Below the pieces are notes generated by a model. It was not told the origin of the DNA and did no database searches. It was given only the letters and a program-made list of their open reading frames with translations. 64,000 nt of DNA, from positions 1-64,000 of the forward strand of contig NZ_MLHG01000051.1 in the NCBI RefSeq assembly GCF_001998825.1, written 5' to 3'. The position numbers and the translations under genes are program-made. Positions 1 to 8,739 of this stretch are shown piece by piece. Numbering within the stretch: position 1 is the stretch's first letter; each line of letters begins with the position of its first letter. This DNA comes from Rodentibacter mrazii. GTDB taxonomy: Bacteria; Pseudomonadota; Gammaproteobacteria; Enterobacterales; Pasteurellaceae.

Positions 1-194
1 ACGCCTATATTACCTCTATTTTCCCCATTGAATATATTAAACATACAAATATTGCTTTTATTCTATTAGGAGTAGGGCTATTAGTCTTATGCTGTTTTCA
101 TAAGAATAAATCGAATGATAAGAATAATATTTTATCTTTAATGAATATTGTTTATTTCCCATTATTATTTACTGGAATTACATATATTTTATAG
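1..194 (+). CDS. C-terminal end of an unrecognised membrane protein (partial)
   Basis: The frame with codons starting at position 3 is open from the window start to a TAG at 192-194. It encodes about 63 residues. Two hydrophobic stretches (around IAFILLGVGLLVLCC and VYFPLLFTGITYIL) are separated by a basic, Asn-rich linker (KNKSNDKNN). I do not recognise the family. The DNA is much more AT-rich than the genes that follow. The stop shares its G with a GTG that opens the next frame, so the two frames are either two coupled genes or one gene broken by a frameshift. Confidence 0.5.
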   Translation, partial: AYITSIFPIEYIKHTNIAFILLGVGLLVLCCFHKNKSNDKNNILSLMNIVYFPLLFTGITYIL

Positions 195-388
195 TGTCTA
201 AAATTATTCCAAATAGTTTTCTTGATTGTATACCAGATTGGGGATGGTCTGCATTTGTATTATATCTATCTTCTTTTATCAATTTCTTTATAGTTAATTT
301 TATATTAAAAGATCTATCTCAATCGGATAAGAATAATGATATAAATAATCAGGTAATTGATAATGAAAATAGGCAAAAAAGAAACTAA
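194..388 (+). CDS. small membrane protein or frameshifted continuation of the upstream gene
   Basis: This 64-codon frame opens with GTG overlapping the upstream TAG. It encodes one clear hydrophobic segment (FVLYLSSFINFFIVNFIL, about residues 21-38) followed by a polar Asn/Asp-rich tail. I see no clear Shine-Dalgarno sequence. The tail resembles the KNKSNDKNN linker of the upstream frame, so this could be a second small protein coupled by the overlapping stop/start, or the real C-terminus of one protein after a frameshift near 190. The strong AT bias is shared with the upstream frame and suggests a common, possibly acquired, origin. It ends six bases before the Slam-like gene. No function can be assigned. 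Confidence 0.4.
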   Translation: MSKIIPNSFLDCIPDWGWSAFVLYLSSFINFFIVNFILKDLSQSDKNNDINNQVIDNENRQKRN

Positions 389-394
389 AACACT

Positions 395-1822
395 ATGAAA
401 ACACTCAAATTCCTAACCGCACTTTTCCCCTTATTTTTAACCTTCCCCGCCTCGGCAAATCTTGCCGAGCCGGAACAAAAAATCAAAGTAGCAACGCCGA
501 AAAAAGCGGAGCTGGCAGTGGCTCCACTCGGGCAAAATGCTATGCCGATGACCGTCACTGAGGAAGATTTAAAAAACAACCCGACTTTAACCCAACAACT
601 CTTAACCCAAGTCATTTACGCCCGTGAACCACAGTTGATTAAGAAATTGTTGGCAATTTACAAAACGTTTCCTGAAAACGACCGCTTACTCGTCCAATTT
701 GCGGAAGCAAAGCACGCAGCATTAAGCGGGGAATTGAGCAAAGCCATTCGGGTTTATCGTGAAATGTTGGCAGAACGGGCAGATCTTAACCCCGTGCGCA
801 TTGAACTTGCCATTGCCTTATTTCAGGATAAACAAAACACCGCCGCCACAGCGCAATTTCAAAAAGCCTTAAGCGATCCCTCCACGCCTGCCCAAGTGCA
901 ACAGCTTATCAATGCTTATTTAGAGGCTTTGCAGGAACGGGATGCGTGGCAAATTTCCGCCAGTGCCTATTATGTGCGTGATACCAACGTGAATAACACC
1001 GCAGACAATAGAGATATTGAGCAAACGGGCTATGTGAAAAATGACGATATGATGCCGCAAACCGCACACGGTATTGCTTACAGTTTTTCCCTAGGCAAAG
1101 ATTTTAACCTTGGTAATCGTTATTATCTCGCCTTTGAAAACGAGTTGTTCGGCAAAAGTTATTGGGATAATCACGATTATGATGATATTTACAACCGCAC
1201 TTCTCTTGGGCTGCGTTATAAAACGGCACAATCAACGTTGAGCCTGATGCCTTTTTATGAAAAGCGTTGGTATGGCGGCGAAAGCTACCAATGGGCAAAT
1301 GGTGCAAGATTGGAATTGAACCATTGGCTTAACCCGAATTGGCAACTTTCAAGCGCCGCAGAATTTGCCAAACAGCGTTATTTCGATACCCGAAGCCAAG
1401 ATGGCAACCGAAAACTGATTTCCGCCACACTGGTTTGGGCAAGAACACCGCAGCAATTTTTCTACTTTGGCGGTGATTTCAACCGAGAAACTACAAGGGT
1501 GAAGCAGTATAGCTCAGACACTAAGTCTCTCCGTTTAGGCTGGGGGCAAGAGTGGAGCAAAGGCATTTCAAGCCGTTTGGCTTTCGGCATTTCACAACGA
1601 CACTACAAAGACGAAGCGGTGCTAGGTGGATTGATTGCCTTGGGCAAAGTGCGTAAAGATCGCATTTTCAATGTGAATTTAACCTTATGGAAACGGGATT
1701 GGCATATTCTCGGTATCACACCCAAATTGCAATTTTCTTACCGCAAACAAAAAAGTAATATTCCAACCCTGTATTCTTACAACCGCCAGAACCTAAATGT
1801 GATTTTTGAGAAATCGTTTTAA
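395..1822 (+). CDS. Slam-like outer-membrane protein (surface lipoprotein assembly modulator, DUF560)
   Basis: The 475-residue protein has a typical signal peptide ending PASA-N (residues 1-21), an alpha-helical tetratricopeptide-like part (about 50-190) and a beta-rich C-terminal part (about 195-475) ending in Phe, as expected for a barrel. This two-part architecture is that of Slam proteins, which help move certain lipoproteins to the cell surface. Slam genes usually sit beside their lipoprotein substrate; none is visible here, so the client may lie upstream of the window or elsewhere. ATG at 395 follows the small frame by six bases. A hairpin at 1841-1861 follows the stop. Family assignment is from architecture and recalled sequence character, not a search. 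Confidence 0.7.
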   Translation: MKTLKFLTALFPLFLTFPASANLAEPEQKIKVATPKKAELAVAPLGQNAMPMTVTEEDLKNNPTLTQQLLTQVIYAREPQLIKKLLAIYKTFPENDRLLVQFAEAKHAALSGELSKAIRVYREMLAERADLNPVRIELAIALFQDKQNTAATAQFQKALSDPSTPAQVQQLINAYLEALQERDAWQISASAYYVRDTNVNNTADNRDIEQTGYVKNDDMMPQTAHGIAYSFSLGKDFNLGNRYYLAFENELFGKSYWDNHDYDDIYNRTSLGLRYKTAQSTLSLMPFYEKRWYGGESYQWANGARLELNHWLNPNWQLSSAAEFAKQRYFDTRSQDGNRKLISATLVWARTPQQFFYFGGDFNRETTRVKQYSSDTKSLRLGWGQEWSKGISSRLAFGISQRHYKDEAVLGGLIALGKVRKDRIFNVNLTLWKRDWHILGITPKLQFSYRKQKSNIPTLYSYNRQNLNVIFEKSF

Positions 1823-1840
1823 ATGGGTTGGAAACAGAAA

Positions 1841-1861
1841 GGGATGCTACGCCGGCATCCC
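1841..1861. terminator. hairpin after the Slam-like gene
   Basis: Perfect 7-bp arms GGGATGC / GCATCCC enclose a 7-base loop. It lies between the convergent Slam-like and DUF1232 genes, so it may serve both strands. There is no strong T-run directly after it, so it could instead be a dispersed dyad element. Confidence 0.5.
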
Positions 1862-1871
1862 TACGCAATCC

Positions 1872-2036
1872 TTATTTACTCAGTAAAATCTTTATCAATA
1901 ACCCAATTGCTGCCGCATCATCCACTAATCCCATCGGGCCGAGTATCGCTTCCGGTAGAATATCGATAGGGCTAAACAGATAAATCAAAATCACCACGAT
2001 TTTGAGTAACTTTGCTTTATTCATTCGAGAAAACAT
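1872..2036 (-). CDS. small DUF1232 (YkvA-like) membrane protein
   Basis: This short gene encodes 54 residues from ATG at 2036 to TAA at 1872. The core reads YLFSPIDILPEAILGP followed by MGLVDDAAAIGLL, matching the DUF1232 pattern of a short hydrophobic hairpin with the SPIDxxPE and DDAA motifs. The function of the family is unknown to me. It starts four bases downstream of the ferredoxin stop on the same strand, so the two are probably cotranscribed. A second ATG four codons in is an alternative start. The motif match over such a short length is strong. Confidence 0.75.
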   Translation of the reverse strand: MFSRMNKAKLLKIVVILIYLFSPIDILPEAILGPMGLVDDAAAIGLLIKILLSK

Positions 2037-2039
2037 GGT

Positions 2040-2315
<276 letters not shown>

Positions 2316-2385
2316 TTAGGATGTTAAATGTGAAGGCGGCGAATTATAGCCGACAAATATAGAATTGACAAAACAAACATATTTT

Positions 2386-3102
2386 ATGAAAAAACAAATT
2401 TCCACACTTTCCATTATTGCCCTTGCGGCATTCAGTATTTGGCAATATTTTAGCGAAAATCCAAAATTTTCTCATCAATCCGGCTCTTCCGTCGTAACTA
2501 AAACGGATAAAAGTGCAGTTAAAAATAGCAATATTTTTGCCGATTACGATGTAGTAATGCGTGATGATCCTATCGGACAAAATGCCAATGCACCGGTGGA
2601 TTATTATATGTTGGTGCTTTCTTGGTCACCGGGGTTTTGTGATTCACAGTATGAAAAATATGGAGATCAGTTACCCCCATCAGCGCAATATCAATGCGGA
2701 ATGAATCGTTCTTTCGGCTGGGTTGTACATGGTTTATGGCCACAAAATGCCAACGCACGCTCTGTTGCTGATCACCCTCGATTTTGTCAAGGTGATTTGT
2801 CTGCATTACCAAAATCAGTTATTGAACCCTATTTGACGCTTTCTCCCGGTGCTAAATTATTACAAGGGGAGTGGGAAAAACACGGTAGTTGTGCTTTTAG
2901 TTCCGCAGAGCAATATTTTGCGAAAGAACAGGAATTATTTAATGGGCTACGTTTACCGAAAGAAAATTTAAGCCGACGTGAATTATTCCGTTGGATGAAA
3001 CAACACAATCCACAGTTTAAAAACGCCTATCTTGGCGCAAGCCGAAATGAATTGTTCATTTGTTATAACAAGCAATGGCAAGTGATTGATTGTCAGAAGT
3101 AA
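2386..3102 (+). CDS. periplasmic RNase T2 family ribonuclease (RNase I-like)
   Basis: The protein has both RNase T2 catalytic signatures with their active-site histidines: VHGLWPQ, and EWEKHGSC further on. Paired cysteines fit a disulfide-bonded secreted enzyme. An N-terminal hydrophobic segment (about residues 6-23) directs export and may act as an uncleaved anchor. The frame can be extended to a TTG at 2365, but ATG at 2386, giving MKKQIS, starts a normal signal sequence and is preferred (238 residues). RNase T2 enzymes cleave RNA through 2',3'-cyclic phosphates. A variant USS is translated as KSAV in the linker between the signal and catalytic parts. It is transcribed alone, with the pgk promoter just after it. 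Confidence 0.88.
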   Translation: MKKQISTLSIIALAAFSIWQYFSENPKFSHQSGSSVVTKTDKSAVKNSNIFADYDVVMRDDPIGQNANAPVDYYMLVLSWSPGFCDSQYEKYGDQLPPSAQYQCGMNRSFGWVVHGLWPQNANARSVADHPRFCQGDLSALPKSVIEPYLTLSPGAKLLQGEWEKHGSCAFSSAEQYFAKEQELFNGLRLPKENLSRRELFRWMKQHNPQFKNAYLGASRNELFICYNKQWQVIDCQK

Positions 3103-3126
3103 TAGGTGTTTCTTTGATCTAAATCG

Positions 3127-3154
3127 TTACAACCTAGCGAGATCTAGGTATAAT
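3127..3154 (+). promoter_or_regulatory. sigma-70 promoter of pgk with a palindrome in the spacer
   Basis: A TTACAA -35 and a consensus TATAAT -10 are separated by 16 bases, ending 39 bases before the pgk start. Between them lies a perfect inverted repeat ACCTAG-N6-CTAGGT (3132-3149), placed where a repressor or regulator could act. The Shine-Dalgarno AGAGGA follows before the ATG. Confidence 0.7.
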
Positions 3155-3193
3155 AGGCAGAGCTTTAATTTTAACTAACCAAGAGGATAGATT

Positions 3194-4357
3194 ATGTCAG
3201 TAATCAAAATGACCGACTTAGATTTAGCGGGCAAACGGGTGTTTATTCGCGCAGATCTTAATGTACCGGTAAAAGACGGCAAAGTGACTTCCGACGCGCG
3301 TATCCGTGCAACCATCCCTACTTTGAAATTAGCTCTTGAAAAAGGGGCGAAAGTGATGGTGACTTCTCACTTGGGGCGTCCGACTGAAGGTGAATTTAAG
3401 CCTGAGGATTCTTTACAACCGGTTGTTGATTATTTGAACGAACATCTTGATGTTCCTGTGCGTTTAGTGCGTGATTACCTTGATGGCGTGGATGTGAAAG
3501 AAGGCGAAATCGTTGTTCTGGAAAACGTCCGTGTAAACAAAGGTGAAAAGAAAAACGCTCCTGAATTAGGGAAAAAATATGCCGCACTTTGTGATGTGTT
3601 TGTGATGGATGCATTCGGTACTGCACACCGTGCGCAAGCTTCAACTTATGGTGTTGCCGAATTTGCGCCGATTGCTTGTGCAGGTCCATTGCTTGCCGCT
3701 GAGTTAGATGCTTTAGGTAAAGCCTTGAAAGAACCTGCTCGCCCAATGGTGGCAATTGTAGGCGGTTCTAAAGTTTCCACAAAATTGGAAGTGTTAAATT
3801 CTCTTTCAAAAATTGCTGACCAAATTATCGTGGGTGGCGGTATCGCAAATACTTTCATTGCAGCAGCCGGTCATAACGTAGGAAAATCTTTGTACGAGGA
3901 AGATTTAATTCCTGTGGCAAAAGAATTAGCGGCAAGCACGGATATTCCGGTTCCGGTTGATGTTCGAGTAGGAACAGAATTTTCTGAAACTGCACCGGCA
4001 ACAGAAAAATCTGTGACTGAAGTGAAAGATGATGAATCCATTTTTGATATTGGTGATAAATCAGCAGAACAGTTGGCTGAAATCATCAAAAATGCAAAAA
4101 CCGTTTTATGGAATGGTCCGGTAGGGGTATTTGAATTCCCTAATTTCCGTAAGGGAACTGAAGTGATTTCCCATGCCATTGCCAATAGCGAAGCGTTCTC
4201 TATTGCCGGTGGAGGCGATACTCTTGCAGCGATTGATTTATTCGGCATTGCGGATAAAATTTCTTACATTTCAACCGGTGGCGGTGCGTTCCTCGAATTT
4301 GTAGAGGGTAAAGTATTACCGGCTGTAGAAATTCTTGAAAAACGTGCTAACGGTTAA
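3194..4357 (+). CDS. pgk: phosphoglycerate kinase
   Basis: The 387-residue protein is full length. It shows the N-terminal RADLNVP motif, substrate-binding SHLGRP, the GGSKVSTK stretch and the C-terminal nucleotide-binding GGGDTLAAI. It converts 1,3-bisphosphoglycerate and ADP to 3-phosphoglycerate and ATP in glycolysis and the reverse in gluconeogenesis. It starts after an AGAGGAT ribosome-binding site. The fructose-bisphosphate aldolase gene follows within 90 bases on the same strand, the conserved pgk-fba order of gamma-proteobacteria, and no terminator is visible between them. Confidence 0.98.
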   Translation: MSVIKMTDLDLAGKRVFIRADLNVPVKDGKVTSDARIRATIPTLKLALEKGAKVMVTSHLGRPTEGEFKPEDSLQPVVDYLNEHLDVPVRLVRDYLDGVDVKEGEIVVLENVRVNKGEKKNAPELGKKYAALCDVFVMDAFGTAHRAQASTYGVAEFAPIACAGPLLAAELDALGKALKEPARPMVAIVGGSKVSTKLEVLNSLSKIADQIIVGGGIANTFIAAAGHNVGKSLYEEDLIPVAKELAASTDIPVPVDVRVGTEFSETAPATEKSVTEVKDDESIFDIGDKSAEQLAEIIKNAKTVLWNGPVGVFEFPNFRKGTEVISHAIANSEAFSIAGGGDTLAAIDLFGIADKISYISTGGGAFLEFVEGKVLPAVEILEKRANG

Positions 4358-4442
4358 TTAACCGAATATGGTGATGGTGTGTGGGTTGAATGACCTACAC
4401 ACAATGCAAAAATTCTCAATAGCTAAAGAAGGAAACAACAAG

Positions 4443-5519
4443 ATGGGTTTATTAGATATCGTAAAACCGGGTGTATTAACCGGTGAAGATGTTCAGAAAG
4501 TATTTGCTTATGCGAAAGAACATAATTTCGCAATCCCTGCGGTAAACTGTGTGGGTTCTGATTCTGTTAATGCGGTATTGGAAACGGCGGCACGTGTAAA
4601 AGCGCCGGTCATTATTCAATTTTCTAACGGCGGTGCGTCTTTCTATGCGGGTAAAGGTATTAAACCTGCGTCAGGCGCACGTGCCGATGTGTTAGGTGCA
4701 ATTGCCGGAGCGAAACATGTACATACTCTTGCAAAAGAATATGGTGTGCCGGTTATTCTTCACACTGACCACGCAGCGAAAAAATTACTTCCATGGATTG
4801 ACGGTTTATTAGAAGCAGGTGAAAAACACTTTGCTGAAACCGGTCGTCCGTTATTCTCTTCTCATATGATCGATTTATCTGAAGAGCCAATGGAAGAAAA
4901 TATGGCTATTTGTCGTGAATACCTTGCCCGTATGGATAAAATGGGTATGACCCTTGAGATCGAGATCGGTATCACCGGTGGTGAAGAAGACGGCGTAGAT
5001 AATTCTAATGTTGAAGAATCCAAACTCTACACCCAGCCGGAAGACGTATTATATGTTTATGATCAATTAAATCCTGTCAGCCCGAACTTTACTGTTGCGG
5101 CGGCATTCGGTAATGTGCACGGTGTGTATAAACCGGGTAACGTAAAATTAAAACCGTCTATCTTAGGCGCATCACAAGAATTTGTGGCAAAAGAACGTAA
5201 TCTTCAGGCTAAACCAATCAACTTTGTATTCCATGGCGGTTCTGGTTCTTCTCGTGAAGAAATCCGTGAAGCAATCGGCTACGGTGCAATCAAAATGAAT
5301 ATTGATACCGACACACAATGGGCATCTTGGAATGGTATTCTCGAGTTCTACAAAGCAAACGAAGCCTATTTACAAGGTCAATTGGGTAACCCTGAAGGTC
5401 CGGACGTACCGAATAAAAAATACTACGATCCGCGTGTTTGGTTACGAAAAATGGAAGAATCTATGTCTAAACGCTTAGAACAATCTTTCGAAGACTTAAA
5501 CTGTGTTGATGTTTTATAA
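4443..5519 (+). CDS. fba: class II fructose-bisphosphate aldolase
   Basis: The 358-residue protein starts MGLLDIVKPGV and is collinear with E. coli-type class II aldolase. It contains the zinc-site HTDHAAK and the FGNVHGVYKPG and FHGGSGS segments. It cleaves fructose 1,6-bisphosphate into dihydroxyacetone phosphate and glyceraldehyde 3-phosphate in a Zn-dependent reaction. The frame is open upstream to 4368, but the added 25 residues are not family-like and ATG at 4443 has an AAGGAA ribosome-binding site. A USS-pair terminator follows at 5543. Confidence 0.97.
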   Translation: MGLLDIVKPGVLTGEDVQKVFAYAKEHNFAIPAVNCVGSDSVNAVLETAARVKAPVIIQFSNGGASFYAGKGIKPASGARADVLGAIAGAKHVHTLAKEYGVPVILHTDHAAKKLLPWIDGLLEAGEKHFAETGRPLFSSHMIDLSEEPMEENMAICREYLARMDKMGMTLEIEIGITGGEEDGVDNSNVEESKLYTQPEDVLYVYDQLNPVSPNFTVAAAFGNVHGVYKPGNVKLKPSILGASQEFVAKERNLQAKPINFVFHGGSGSSREEIREAIGYGAIKMNIDTDTQWASWNGILEFYKANEAYLQGQLGNPEGPDVPNKKYYDPRVWLRKMEESMSKRLEQSFEDLNCVDVL

Positions 5520-5542
5520 TCCACAAAAATAGCATAAAATAC

Positions 5543-5570
5543 GACCGCACTTTTTAGTGCGGTTTTTTTA
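5543..5570 (+). terminator. USS-pair rho-independent terminator of pgk-fba
   Basis: ACCGCAC and GTGCGGT form a stem over a TTTTTA loop, followed by a run of seven T. The two arms are the two orientations of the uptake signal sequence. Confidence 0.92.
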
Positions 5571-5587
5571 TTTTTTGGTGATTGTTT

Positions 5588-6844
5588 ATGCAAATTTCAA
5601 AACAAAATCTATTGCCTTTTCTTGCAAACTTTAGTATCAGTTTCTTTTTTTTATCAGTGTTAGCATTTAAAGGCGGACATAATATTGCACCGTTCTTGTT
5701 AATCGCTTTAGGGATTGGTTACGGTATTTACGGATTAATTAAAAAGTTTAAATGGAACTTGTCTCAAGAGGATAAATGGCTAATTTATAGCTATATTTTT
5801 TATTTTTTGGTATTTGTACTTTCATTGTTAATAGCGGGTGGAAAAGGAAGAGAATTAGATAATCCAAGTCGTGCTATTCTATTAATTCCGGGTTTAATTC
5901 TCCTATTAAGAATGCCGTTAAAATTATGTTCGGTCATTTATGCGATCCCATTAGGCTCGCTCATTGCCGGATTAGTTGCTCTTTATGATAAATTTATTTT
6001 ACATAGCCCTATGGCATATTCTCCCCGAACTATGCAGATTCAAGGTGGTGACATTGCGATGTCATTAGGCTTATTTAGTATTTTGATTGGGCTTTATTAC
6101 AGGCAAAAATCACAGAAAAAAATGACTGCACTTTGTATTTTCGCCTCCTTCTTTGGCATATTGGGAAGTATTCTTTCTACCGCTCGCGGGGGATGGGTTG
6201 CCTTGCCTTTTATGCTGATTGCGGTGTTGTGGATTTATCGTCATTCATTATTAAAAGGCTTTTTTCTTAGTGTCGTGGGAGTATTTTTAGTGGCTGTAGT
6301 CGGTGTTAGCCAAATTCCAAATAGTCGAGTGATGGAACGCCTTTCCTTAATTCAGCATGATATTGCCAACTATGGAAATAACAATGCCAATACATCTATT
6401 GGGGCGCGCTTTGAAATGTGGAAAAGTGCGGTTCAAATGATAAAAGAAAAACCAATTTTAGGCTGGGGAGAAAAAGGAGCGACAGAAAAGCGTAAACAGG
6501 ATGTCAAAATGAAAGCAGTAGCAAGTAATATTGGGCAATTTACTCACGCTCACAATCAATATCTTGATGATTTCTCTAAGCGGGGTATTGTTGGATTCAT
6601 CACATTTTTAGGTATTTTGTTGGTGCCACTATATCAATTTAAACGCCGTTTAAACAGCGATTCTCCAGAAACAAAATTAATTGCCACATTAGGTGTGGTG
6701 CATATTTTGTCGGTTATGATTTATTGTTTGAGCCAAGGTTTTTTTGCGCATAATTCCGGTAATATTTTCTATTTTTTCTTAACAACAGTGTTTTATGCCA
6801 TGTTAAAACAAAGTGAAAAAAGACAATCTTTGGAGCAAGTGTAA
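5588..6844 (+). CDS. O-antigen ligase-like polytopic membrane protein (Wzy_C family)
   Basis: About 418 residues with roughly ten to twelve hydrophobic segments and a long periplasmic loop carrying the family landmarks: STARGGW, a stretch ending GWGEKG, and HAHNQYLD. Proteins of this class transfer undecaprenyl-linked glycans to lipid A-core, or polymerise O units. In a lipooligosaccharide-making Pasteurellaceae the acceptor is probably the LOS core. ATG at 5588 is preferred over an in-frame TTG at 5582. The stop overlaps the next start as TAATG, so it is translationally coupled to the GT9 glycosyltransferase, which supports an LOS role. The exact substrate is not inferable, so no gene symbol is given. 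Confidence 0.8.
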   Translation: MQISKQNLLPFLANFSISFFFLSVLAFKGGHNIAPFLLIALGIGYGIYGLIKKFKWNLSQEDKWLIYSYIFYFLVFVLSLLIAGGKGRELDNPSRAILLIPGLILLLRMPLKLCSVIYAIPLGSLIAGLVALYDKFILHSPMAYSPRTMQIQGGDIAMSLGLFSILIGLYYRQKSQKKMTALCIFASFFGILGSILSTARGGWVALPFMLIAVLWIYRHSLLKGFFLSVVGVFLVAVVGVSQIPNSRVMERLSLIQHDIANYGNNNANTSIGARFEMWKSAVQMIKEKPILGWGEKGATEKRKQDVKMKAVASNIGQFTHAHNQYLDDFSKRGIVGFITFLGILLVPLYQFKRRLNSDSPETKLIATLGVVHILSVMIYCLSQGFFAHNSGNIFYFFLTTVFYAMLKQSEKRQSLEQV

Positions 6845-7890
6845 TGGAAAAAATTCTGGTTATTCGTAATGATAAACTGGGTGATTTTATGCAAGCGTGG
6901 CCGGCTTTTGCCATGCTGAAAGCCTCAAATCCTTTACTAAAATTGACCGCACTTGTGCCGAGTTATACTGCACCGCTTGCAGAAATTTGTCCTTATTTGG
7001 ATGATGTGATTGTTGATAGTAAAAAAGACGATAAAGAAGATTTCAAGCGCCTTGTCCATGAAATTAGGTCAAGAAATTTTGATGCGATGATCAGTTTTTT
7101 TTCCAATACGCATAACGCTAAATTAGCCTGGAAAAGCGGTATTAAATATCGCCTTGCACCGGCAACAAAGCTGGTTCAATTTTTTTATAATCATCGTCTT
7201 ACGCAACGCCGTTCCCGTTCAGAAAAATCGGAAGCGGAATATAATCAGGATTTAGTTCGGGCTTTTTTAAAAAAATACAATATACCGATTGTTGAACCCA
7301 AACCGCCTTATCTTGCATTTGATAAAAGTGTGGTTGAAAATCAGCGTGTTTTTTTACAAAAAAACTTAGGGCTTTCAACGGATAAAAAATGGATTTTTGT
7401 GCATAGCGGTACAGGGGGATCGGCAACCAATCTTTCACTTGCTCAATATGCCGAATTAATTCAAGGATTACTCGCCGAGTTTGATTGTCAAATTGTGCTC
7501 ACAGCCGGCCCCAGTGAAAGTGAAAAAGCCCATGAACTTGCTCAATTAGTGAGTGATTCACGTGTGGTTATTTATGATAAAAATAATGGCTTGGTTGATT
7601 TTGCTCATTCCCTAGCTTGTGCGGATTTATTTATAGCGGGGTCAACAGGACCTTTGCATTTAAGTAGTGCCTTTAATGTTCCAACGGTAGGCTTTTATCC
7701 TAATACCCGTTCCTCTCAACCAAGGCGTTGGAGACCGATTAATGATCCGGATAAGCACCTTGCATTTTGTCCGCCAGCCGGTAAAGAAACACAAATGAAT
7801 TTAGGCTTGATTTCAATTGATCGTGCTTTAGTTGAAATTATTCCTTTTATTCGTCGGGTATGGCAAATAGGGGATAAATTCAATGTTTAG
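6844..7890 (+). CDS. GT9 family glycosyltransferase (ADP-heptose:LPS heptosyltransferase-like)
   Basis: The 348-residue protein begins KILVIRNDKLGDFMQAWPA, the GT9 N-terminal pattern, and carries the C-terminal nucleotide-sugar site AGSTGPLHLSSAFNVP. GT9 enzymes transfer heptose from ADP-heptose to LPS core sugars at the cytoplasmic membrane face. Coupling to the ligase-like gene (TAATG) places it in LOS assembly. Which heptose it adds cannot be decided from sequence alone. After the stop lies a 265-base stretch without a convincing gene, so the operon may have lost a downstream member. Confidence 0.82.
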   Translation: MEKILVIRNDKLGDFMQAWPAFAMLKASNPLLKLTALVPSYTAPLAEICPYLDDVIVDSKKDDKEDFKRLVHEIRSRNFDAMISFFSNTHNAKLAWKSGIKYRLAPATKLVQFFYNHRLTQRRSRSEKSEAEYNQDLVRAFLKKYNIPIVEPKPPYLAFDKSVVENQRVFLQKNLGLSTDKKWIFVHSGTGGSATNLSLAQYAELIQGLLAEFDCQIVLTAGPSESEKAHELAQLVSDSRVVIYDKNNGLVDFAHSLACADLFIAGSTGPLHLSSAFNVPTVGFYPNTRSSQPRRWRPINDPDKHLAFCPPAGKETQMNLGLISIDRALVEIIPFIRRVWQIGDKFNV

Positions 7891-8155
7891 AATTTTCTAT
7901 AAAAATTGTTGCTACGAGATCAAACGGAAAGGAAAATTTAATCACTACTTTAGTAGGTAAGCAAAAATTAAACGATTTTTGACCGCACTTTAGGCTTATT
8001 GAAAAATAAATTCCCTTTAAAGGTTGAAAATTAAGGTGGTTTATTGCGATAATCCCCATTATTTTTTGGGTGATCTTTTGGCGACCTTCATTTCATGGTT
8101 TCGCTTGGTATTAAAAAGATCAATTTGAGTAAATTTATCATTAGAAAAAAGAGTA
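7891..8155. other. intergenic stretch with possible gene remnants before aroK
   Basis: I see no full gene. A 25-codon frame (ATG at 7883, beginning MFRIFYKNC) overlaps the end of the glycosyltransferase gene. A USS lies at 7982-7990. A start-less frame at 8028-8114 encodes a strongly hydrophobic stretch beginning KLRWFIAIIPIIFW and ends with TAA. The two pieces look like decayed coding DNA rather than regulatory sequence. The aroK promoter must lie in the final part. Confidence 0.4.
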
Positions 8156-8698
8156 ATGGCAGAGAAACGTAATATTTTTTTAATAGGGCCAATGGGCGCA
8201 GGTAAAAGCACAATTGGTCGTCAATTAGCCCAACAGTTAAATATGGATTTTTTAGATTCTGATGCTGTGATTGAAGAACGTTCGGGCGCAGATATCGGTT
8301 GGATTTTTGATTTAGAAGGCGAAGACGGCTTTCGTAAACGTGAAGAACGTATCATTAATGAATTAACCCAAATGCAAGGTATTGTTCTCTCGACCGGTGG
8401 CGGAACGGTTCTTTCAAAGGACAGCCGTAACTATTTATCGGCACGTGGCATTGTGATTTATTTGGAAACGACCGTAGATAAACAATTCCAACGTACACAA
8501 CGGGATAAAAAACGCCCTCTCTTGCAAGATGTGGAAGATCCTCGCAAAGTATTGGAAGACCTCGCGAAAATCCGTAACCCGTTATATGAAGAAATTGCCG
8601 ATATTACTCTTCCGACCGATGACCAAAATGCCAAAGTGATGGTAAATCAAATTATTGATTTAATTGATAATATGAATGGACTTAATGGTTCGCTTTAG
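8156..8698 (+). CDS. aroK: shikimate kinase I
   Basis: The 180-residue protein has Walker [10 protein letters not shown] near the N-terminus, shikimate-binding DSDAVIEER, the STGGGTV loop and the [10 protein letters not shown] motif. It phosphorylates shikimate to shikimate 3-phosphate in chorismate synthesis. It is immediately followed by aroB, the usual aroK-aroB order. ATG at 8156 gives a length normal for AroK. The preceding GAG is a weak ribosome-binding site. Confidence 0.96.
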   Translation: MAEKRNIFLIGPMGAGKSTIGRQLAQQLNMDFLDSDAVIEERSGADIGWIFDLEGEDGFRKREERIINELTQMQGIVLSTGGGTVLSKDSRNYLSARGIVIYLETTVDKQFQRTQRDKKRPLLQDVEDPRKVLEDLAKIRNPLYEEIADITLPTDDQNAKVMVNQIIDLIDNMNGLNGSL

Positions 8699-8739
8699 CT
8701 TTAATTAGCTGTATTTAATTATTATTGTAAGGATAAATT

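Noticed and set aside
3396..4248. Minus-strand frames of 119, 70 and 125 codons opposite pgk
   Set aside because: They are shadows of the pgk codon pattern and have no recognisable protein features.
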